Part shown: one piece after another, positions 7,301-9,538 of the stretch
Numbering within the stretch: the stretch's first letter is position 1
How the letters are laid out: every line of letters begins with the position of its first letter
Made by a program: the position numbers and the translations under genes
Assembly (NCBI GenBank): GCA_003513555.1
Contig: DOPG01000256.1
Span: forward strand, 1 to 9,538
From: Rhodopirellula sp.
Lineage (GTDB): Bacteria; Planctomycetota; Planctomycetia; Pirellulales; Pirellulaceae
Length of the DNA: 9,538 bases
Direction of reading: 5' to 3'
The notes under the pieces: model-generated
What the model saw: only the letters and a program-made list of their open reading frames with translations
Told to the model about the DNA's origin: nothing
Database searches by the model: none

Positions 7301-9538
7301 CAACGGTGAAATTACTTGAGGCGCCACTGGTTTCTCGAAACAAAGCGATCGCATCGTCATACCGCCCCAGCTCACGCAACAGATCAATCCAGACACGTTG
7401 CATCTCGGTCGTCATCGGTTCGAATTCATCATTACGCCGCTTGAACTCGTCAACCAGAGCTTCTACACCCTTAGTCTTTTCTTTAAGGCGATACGATTCG
7501 ACCAAAAGAGCAAGTGCATAATTCCGATCCCGCTTCAGGGCGGCCGATTCGACGGCCTGCCAAGCCGTTTCGATCGCCCGATCACGTTCGTTCGCACGAA
7601 TCGCCCACTCAGTCACTCGACTTGCGCTCCGAAAACGCCCAGTTCCCGTTCCCGTAATCGTGAACAACTTCAACGCATCGGCATGGCGATTTTGCACGGC
7701 CAGTACATTGGCCGCGCGGTTCTTGAAGCCAATATCATCTGAATTCGTTGCCAAATCGATCAACGGCTTCGCATCACTTCCCTGCTTTGCGTTGCTGTCG
7801 CCCAGCAAGCCCATCAAAGCAAGCCGCAAACTTACGGTTTGCTTGTCAGCTTCGGACAAATCAGCCTTCGTCAGTTCCGCATAAATTTCTTTCGCGGCTT
7901 CTGTCTCACCGAGAGCGTCATGGAATTTGGCTTGCACGAGCCTTAAATCCACCCGGGACTCCGCAATGTCCTTCTGCTTAAGAAGTTCCATCATCAAGTC
8001 CGAGGCGCGTTGTAGGTCGCCCCGGCGAGCTGCCAATTTGATTTCAATTTCCGCGATGATCTGGTTTCGTTTTATCGTCAGATCATCAGTGGATTCCGAC
8101 AACCAATCCAACGTGCTTTGCAAGTTCCCCTCTTTCAGGATGGCGGCTGAAAAGAAATCTGCAACGGCCTGATCATTGACTCCCGACTTTGTGCTGTCCT
8201 CAATCAGCTTGTTCGCTGCTGCGACAACATCACCGCCCAGTTCGTCTTGCGCCATTGCTAATGGAACTGGCAGGATCGGGGCTGGCAGGATCACTGCCAA
8301 CAGTGCTGCAGCGGCGGAGGCGCGCAGAGACTTCGGCACGGACGTTGCCCGTCTAGGCAAACGTCGAACCACGATTTCTGCAATGAATAGGAACAGCGCA
8401 AGAGCGTACAACCACGGGGACAATGACAACAACGTGTTCCCATTTGCTTGAGAGGCAGGTGCGTCCGACCAGAGCGACGTAGGCGACATGCGCTGACCTC
8501 CAGTAAGGGTGATAAGTGTTTCAGCATCAATCGAATTTGCGGGATCGACGAATTCCTCGGCTGCAATTGGCGACATGACCGCCATCAAATTCCAGCGTTC
8601 CGGCGTGCTGCTCGCTGAGGTTTCCAAGCGGATGGACTGCCCGATTGGTGGAATGGGCATCCTTGCCAGGTAGCGATCAGGACTACGCCGACTAAAAACA
8701 ACCTCGTCTTGGGATTCAAAAAACCGCGCCCGAGGCTCTACATCGGGCGTTGCGATTACACGTGGCTGTTGACGCACGGCATGAATCACCAGATCCCCAC
8801 CATCAAACTCAGCGTGATATTGGAAAGGATCACGCGTGTCCGCTGTACTTCTTTGCAGAATCCGCGCCAATGCGTTGCCATAATCGGACCACTTTTGCCA
8901 TGGCTCGGTACCTTCGCCAAGGGGTTCGGTGGTCAGAGTAGTGACCCGCCCTAGACCATACCGCCAAGTTGCCAACACAGGATGCTTTTCGGCTACCGTT
9001 TCCAACAGCACCTCGCTTCCTGTTCGCGGCTTTGACTCAACGTAGCCAGCAAGCTCAGGTAACTGACTTGTATCAACGTCACCCCACCAACCGGGGCCGC
9101 CGCGTGCCTGCACGACATGCTGGCCGGGCCGATACGACGGCAGTTTGGTCGTCGAAGGTTGCTTGAGCAGGATTTCTGGCAGATTAAAACGATTGGGCAC
9201 ATTATAAAAACGTCCCTTACCCCAATTCGCAATGTTCACCAAAAACTCACTGTGGTATCCCCCTCCCGCAAGAACCGTGGACACATTGATGCCTTCATTG
9301 GACATTCGTCTCATCAACGATTCAAAATCACCCGCTTCGACACCACCATCAGTAAGCACCAGCACGTGTTTGTATCTCGTGTCAACATTTTGCAGACCAT
9401 AAAACGCCTCTTCCAATGCAGGCAGGATCACCGTTCCGCCACCCGCGTCCATACGATTCAACGCCCGCTGCAACTCAATCGCGTTCGACGCTGGCTGTAA
9501 GGGAGCAGCCCAACGCTTAGCACCATAGAATTCCACGA
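1332..9538 (-). CDS. Giant membrane-anchored VWA / GATase1-like / TPR-repeat protein, 5'-truncated by the window edge
   Basis: One open frame runs from the right edge to a TGA (complement of 1332-1334), at least 2735 codons with no stop. The apparent first codon is an in-frame GTG (9534-9536) in the middle of a VWA fold, so the true start lies off-window. Residues here are numbered from that codon. The order is: VWA C-terminal half (1-127), GATase1-like segment (about 140-232), beta-rich segment (about 236-345), transmembrane helix (about 374-390), Arg-rich loop, second hydrophobic segment (about 405-429), TPR-like solenoid (about 431-1370), poorly classified helical region (1371-2017), basic low-complexity linker (2018-2125), second helical block (2126-2655), and charged coiled coil plus basic tail (2656-2734). 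The first 430 residues resemble membrane VWA proteins found with MoxR/DUF58/Bat gene sets, which normally end near the membrane helix. Here a huge TPR part is fused on. A scaffold or assembly role at the inner membrane, facing the periplasm, is an inference. No enzymatic function can be assigned. Coding status is certain; function is not. Confidence 0.95.
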   Translation of the reverse strand, partial: VEFYGAKRWAAPLQPASNAIELQRALNRMDAGGGTVILPALEEAFYGLQNVDTRYKHVLVLTDGGVEAGDFESLMRRMSNEGINVSTVLAGGGYHSEFLVNIANWGKGRFYNVPNRFNLPEILLKQPSTTKLPSYRPGQHVVQARGGPGWWGDVDTSQLPELAGYVESKPRTGSEVLLETVAEKHPVLATWRYGLGRVTTLTTEPLGEGTEPWQKWSDYGNALARILQRSTADTRDPFQYHAEFDGGDLVIHAVRQQPRVIATPDVEPRARFFESQDEVVFSRRSPDRYLARMPIPPIGQSIRLETSASSTPERWNLMAVMSPIAAEEFVDPANSIDAETLITLTGGQRMSPTSLWSDAPASQANGNTLLSLSPWLYALALFLFIAEIVVRRLPRRATSVPKSLRASAAAALLAVILPAPILPVPLAMAQDELGGDVVAAANKLIEDSTKSGVNDQAVADFFSAAILKEGNLQSTLDWLSESTDDLTIKRNQIIAEIEIKLAARRGDLQRASDLMMELLKQKDIAESRVDLRLVQAKFHDALGETEAAKEIYAELTKADLSEADKQTVSLRLALMGLLGDSNAKQGSDAKPLIDLATNSDDIGFKNRAANVLAVQNRHADALKLFTITGTGTGRFRSASRVTEWAIRANERDRAIETAWQAVESAALKRDRNYALALLVESYRLKEKTKGVEALVDEFKRRNDEFEPMTTEMQRVWIDLLRELGRYDDAIALFRETSGASSNFTVEMRRELLELEGEAGNIEQMLATYRELIEAEPDELAWRGGLTQILLERGDKEQAVKLWDKYVTQTDRVSVLMNAAQTLGELGLDRLASKAVERMFELRRNHGQALLYWADLQQRRGNVEGAEVTLNRVQALEDVGDDVRAELASAFERIGRQDKAIEVNEAIRATREIVAEDLEMRLAWLYSEVGDEDKALDQWLALWRKITSIPRRRYVEDRLMTVASRLGTLADIAIEIEEKLSDGTADSREAGLLVRIYSRVNDSVAATEISEEYMSQTGKDVVEQLQEKGRIYQICNDYWNYEKVIEQLIEVDPEGETEYLRQLALSMLERGKAQDARKVLMNLRSADDGKDSIGGEFEAGVLSLVGMKDEAADAYRQAIATHPDRIESYLLLANLLKENDQTDRAVGMFQYLAENAERDDLFTIAIDGLLNMEAKGRNMQWARRITLERLAGREDKNYLYQLLSDLSSEVNDKAGQIRAMENSLAVSGSRRLSVLRECMELSSKIRGGVYYSSSSRGPTNKGNLPFFAFGRRLIGLNELMPPQVFLDLGKAFLDDGDTQSAERTFGMARNLADPRSYQRQVAEIFEKAGKIPEALARYDRLLRTSPSDVALMARVAKLNESERKDAIAFRFYQSGLNLLLSQTPLTTREAAKNSQNSYWSNNRDSYQTYSDELLTGMLVTVPDDAVGEMLAEQRERLVADLEQLAKLQADEKIASELSEAPRIEKRFNQLQRMYMAVAQLEPIEEIDSMLLERFPEDESLFNSVVNLRLGAGRRDSLRRLLRFPGLTESQQAKVNGVLGNVKVEPGDAELSPTAMWKGLQPAWFADDRERSLEWLRRLNQKSVSSRNGSPSYVVVNGRAVRQERSSLGDVRMWMRLAVALGDDGLALQLARANISRQTFQTQNAFYSMCREILPKERFTELVRYATNFQSQKPQRLTNYLWLLSEMSDYVADLQPTDGELLSLIQKGNLRLGYSFPFPVAMKVFPESIRADAFAETLDSVTPKSLPQELIRVPFSFKEPIDEATQKVMLAAMTDGIDAALQDNYLRYCSYYMPHSGTVLACPGNIELATKMLDLLIADKVMKRESNIAKMAQIVKGMMLFQNGSKEDGIALVFKTGSPFETASDSYLRRLRTWAFKELLTDNPDAVWEALQGDGEKKELSVADYDKRISLVSRVRATDVMESLYAEAREKFPKETKYTLSKSRSSARPKNVYQDIELQVSRLKALEVRTDVSDPAKHVKDLDVIRSRLSTLWNSVEHRVNSMEYLRVVDEHKREAYEESQKKKQPQEATATKGASKPAVDLPEGKTAKTVVGPKALDAAAKNVVDAKSGTANTSGRVTGGSGKAKSGKASSGVAATVPAKPRKGKTTTGSTKGTSESKPEKKYAKGVQGVKEALDAGDEDGVLRGMRSMWRTLPPVTSSPYGSRVISRPLNFSWPVARTTPKTKDAGEQDPEQAQRESAKRAADAAEKARLNKRGGLSTFIPAARPASVPRPTAWDMLAEYPYALPEMRRIVRSSFLAPSNAKAVTLGLLQAERLEKGDELVLSELIKDIQEGRGSQRVLDGFFKLVSEHPDLINQSNKWVLDSLAGQLGIKNGSEAQRLAPLYAQVGDLNTAAMLYRVSAFFPSKSARHFAALVSDAKKYYEGDELLELVESMFNTVYDRRLALPAVLDLRLELQPAKDAAEATRRDFPGEVAVHDIYDVDTLISGATVFAADGDYQRAAECVGALLRQSGKPFVPRLLNASQYYMNRSNARPWVLSRKNYLDLFSEVDAGAAGKLSEWLEQASKTVNALRADESVNRDAIAEALLTIAYRQQEAGDAASARETLGVVDEALLQKTAKLDLVAVDLFRKAGLKTRAVEVQTRMQQEGDLPYVRFGEFVRDAASASGSDTAIKLFNQLVELSMASDLLAAGKELAGKDQGLLKRMTELESEKAAAEAEYRRRAEAAGQRRASINNATSSKPAAQAGSAPKTIRALPLLPAIKRQGSPIKRKPKGP
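1335..1570 (-). other. C-terminal charged coiled coil and basic tail (protein region of the giant CDS)
   Basis: Residues about 2656-2690 (GLLKRMTELESEKAAAEAEY then RRRAEAAGQRR) are dense in Glu, Lys, Arg and Ala, with a heptad-like spacing of Leu, Met and Ala consistent with a short coiled coil or single charged helix. The chain then becomes disordered (Ser/Ala/Asn) and ends in PAIKRQGSPIKRKPKGP, a Lys/Arg/Pro tail without acidic residues. Oligomerisation by the helix and anchoring by the tail are possible roles, both inferred. Confidence 0.55.
3162..3485 (-). other. Lys/Ala/Thr/Gly/Ser-rich low-complexity linker (protein region of the giant CDS)
   Basis: Residues 2018-2125 begin SQKKKQPQ and end KKYAKG. 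By hand count, about 21 of 108 residues are Lys and 2 are Arg, against only about 7 acidic residues. The rest are mostly Ala, Thr, Gly, Ser, Val and Pro, with one aromatic residue. This is an intrinsically disordered, strongly basic tether between two helical blocks. Its composition resembles histone-H1-like tails, but inside a predicted periplasmic protein, contact with anionic polymer or membrane is more likely than DNA binding. A second, shorter charged linker follows at about residues 2181-2213 (PKTKDAGEQDPEQ to LNKRGG; about bases 2898-2998), with both acidic and basic residues. Confidence 0.8.
3272..3296 (-). repeat. 15-base-spaced direct repeat inside the basic linker
   Basis: The + strand carries TTGCCTTACC at 3272-3281 and again at 3287-3296, a period of 15 bases, in frame with the giant CDS. 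It encodes the neighbouring pentads GKAKS and GKASS. CCAGAG also occurs on both outer sides (3265-3270 and 3295-3300). This suggests that the linker grew by short in-frame duplications. Confidence 0.55.
3486..5426 (-). other. Helical region with few recognisable TPRs (protein region of the giant CDS)
   Basis: Residues 1371-2017 remain rich in Leu, Ala and Glu and look helical, but few segments fit the TPR consensus. Long Ser/Asn/Tyr-rich stretches break it up: NSQNSYWSNNRDSYQTYSDE (about bases 5300-5368), SRNGSPSYVVVNGRAVRQ (about 4736-4792), and YCSYYMPHSGTVLACPGN (about 4130-4185), the last carrying two cysteines 12 residues apart. There is no CxxCH haem motif and no catalytic signature that I recognise. 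The region may be divergent TPR or another alpha-solenoid; I cannot name a family. Confidence 0.5.
5427..8246 (-). other. Long TPR-like helical repeat array (protein region of the giant CDS)
   Basis: Residues about 431-1370 are almost entirely helical and contain many TPR-type helix pairs, recognised by a small residue at helix turns and the A-x-x-x-[FYL] pattern. Clear examples are LGRYDDAIALFRE, RGDKEQAVKLWDKYV, IGRQDKAIEVNEAI, VGDEDKALDQWLAL, GMKDEAADAYRQAIATHPDR followed by YLLLANLL (near residues 1096-1125), and AGKIPEALARYDRLLRTSPSD (near residues 1323-1345). Repeats are degenerate, and spacing is irregular in places. TPR solenoids bind other proteins or peptides, so this region is probably the interaction surface. 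The partner is unknown. An irregular loop rich in Ser, Tyr and Gly (GGVYYSSSSRGP, about bases 5765-5806) interrupts the array. Confidence 0.8.
8247..8417 (-). other. Membrane hairpin: transmembrane helix, Arg-rich loop and signal-peptide-like second hydrophobic segment
   Basis: Residues 374-390 (PWLYALALFLFIAEIVV) form a clear transmembrane helix, followed directly by RRLPRR. The positive-inside rule puts this loop in the cytoplasm and everything before it (VWA, GATase-like) in the periplasm. After a short basic stretch with K402 and R405, residues 406-429 form a second hydrophobic segment containing four prolines and ending PLAMA before Q430-DE. This would return the chain to the periplasm, placing the TPR region there as well. 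The second segment also looks like a signal peptide (basic start, Ala/Leu core, small-x-small end), so cleavage after A429 is possible. The topology is inferred from charge and hydrophobicity only. Confidence 0.8.
8267..8292 (-). repeat. 15-base-spaced direct repeat inside the second hydrophobic segment
   Basis: The + strand shows CTGGCAGGATC at 8267-8277 and again at 8282-8292, a period of exactly 15 bases (five codons). In the protein it yields consecutive pentads of the form PILPA / PILPV within the segment that precedes the putative cleavage site. The period is in frame, which suggests a short tandem duplication that lengthened the hydrophobic core. Both copies are read directly from the sequence; the duplication origin is an inference. 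Confidence 0.6.
8841..9119 (-). other. GATase1-like segment after the VWA domain (protein domain of the giant CDS)
   Basis: Residues about 140-232 contain HPVLATWRYGLGRVTTLTTE followed by W-x-x-W and a final NALARILQR helix. This is the typical end of the glutamine-amidotransferase-like fold (PF07090-type) that accompanies VWA domains in bacterial membrane proteins: a 'hPvLa-w-yGlGRv' strand, then a Trp-rich turn. I find no cysteine anywhere in residues 1-430, so a catalytic Cys, if any, would have to lie upstream of the window. The segment is more likely structural than an active amidotransferase. The following residues, about 236-345, look like a beta-rich module (alternating hydrophobics, few helices) that I cannot name. 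Confidence 0.65.
9156..9538 (-). other. VWA domain, C-terminal half (protein domain of the giant CDS)
   Basis: Residues 1-127 of the visible protein follow the second half of a von Willebrand factor A fold. GGGT (T35) supplies the conserved MIDAS threonine. A hydrophobic strand, HVLVLTDGG, places the MIDAS aspartate at D63. A helix and the strand INVSTVLAGGG come next, then FLVNIANWGKGRFYNV, which closely resembles the end of bacterial VWA domains where a helix leads into the last strand. The DxSxS part of the metal site would lie upstream, beyond the window. Both visible MIDAS residues are kept, so metal-dependent ligand binding is plausible. VWA domains of this membrane class act in protein complexes and are not enzymes. 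Confidence 0.85.

Noticed and set aside
7642..7654. Short GTTCCC tandem in the TPR region (encoding Thr-Gly-Thr-Gly)
   Set aside because: Only about two copies of six bases in a coding region; too short to call a repeat element.
7398..7742. Other antisense + strand frames in the same register (also at 2166-2381, 4158-4493 and 9117-9500)
   Set aside because: Same codon-register shadow effect; the translations look like random Ser/Arg/His-rich sequence, while the - strand frame has clear TPR or VWA motifs.
9534..9536. GTG as the start codon of the giant gene
   Set aside because: It falls within a VWA beta strand before the MIDAS threonine, and the frame remains open to the window edge. The real start must be upstream.

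Overview
The window holds only two genes, facing each other. Both are cut at their 5' ends by the window edges, and 74 bases lie between their stop codons. The left gene (+ strand) encodes a formylglycine-type (Cys-type) sulfatase that lacks only its N-terminal leader. The right gene (- strand) is one uninterrupted reading frame of at least 2735 codons covering about 86% of the window. Every other long open frame is an antisense or shifted-frame shadow of one of these two genes.

The organism is most likely a planctomycete, perhaps of the Pirellulaceae/Rhodopirellula type. This is an inference from gene content: those genomes are unusually rich in Cys-type sulfatases, giant proteins and membrane VWA proteins with a glutamine-amidotransferase-like fold. 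The base composition looks moderate rather than extreme. No rRNA, tRNA or marker gene is present to confirm it.

Layout: 1-1257 sulfatase (+); 1258-1331 intergenic, ending in a hairpin plus T-run that looks like the sulfatase terminator and overlaps the end of the opposing gene; 1332-9538 giant protein (-). From N to C terminus the giant protein contains: the C-terminal half of a VWA domain with two visible metal-site (MIDAS) residues; a GATase1-like segment; a beta-rich segment; a membrane helix followed by an Arg-rich loop; a second hydrophobic, proline-containing segment that resembles a signal peptide; about 940 residues of TPR-like helical repeats; about 640 residues of helical sequence with few clear TPR motifs; a 108-residue Lys/Ala/Thr/Gly/Ser-rich linker; a second helical block of about 500 residues; and a charged coiled coil with a basic tail.

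The positive-inside rule suggests that the VWA and GATase-like part and the long TPR part both face the periplasm, anchored by a short hairpin in the inner membrane. The protein is probably an assembly or scaffold factor of the Bat/aerotolerance-like VWA class fused to a very large TPR solenoid. The sulfatase probably acts outside the cytoplasm on sulfated polysaccharide. The two genes are convergent, so they are not co-transcribed, and nothing in the sequence links their functions. There is no mobile element, CRISPR array or RNA gene. The most unusual object here is the giant VWA-TPR fusion.
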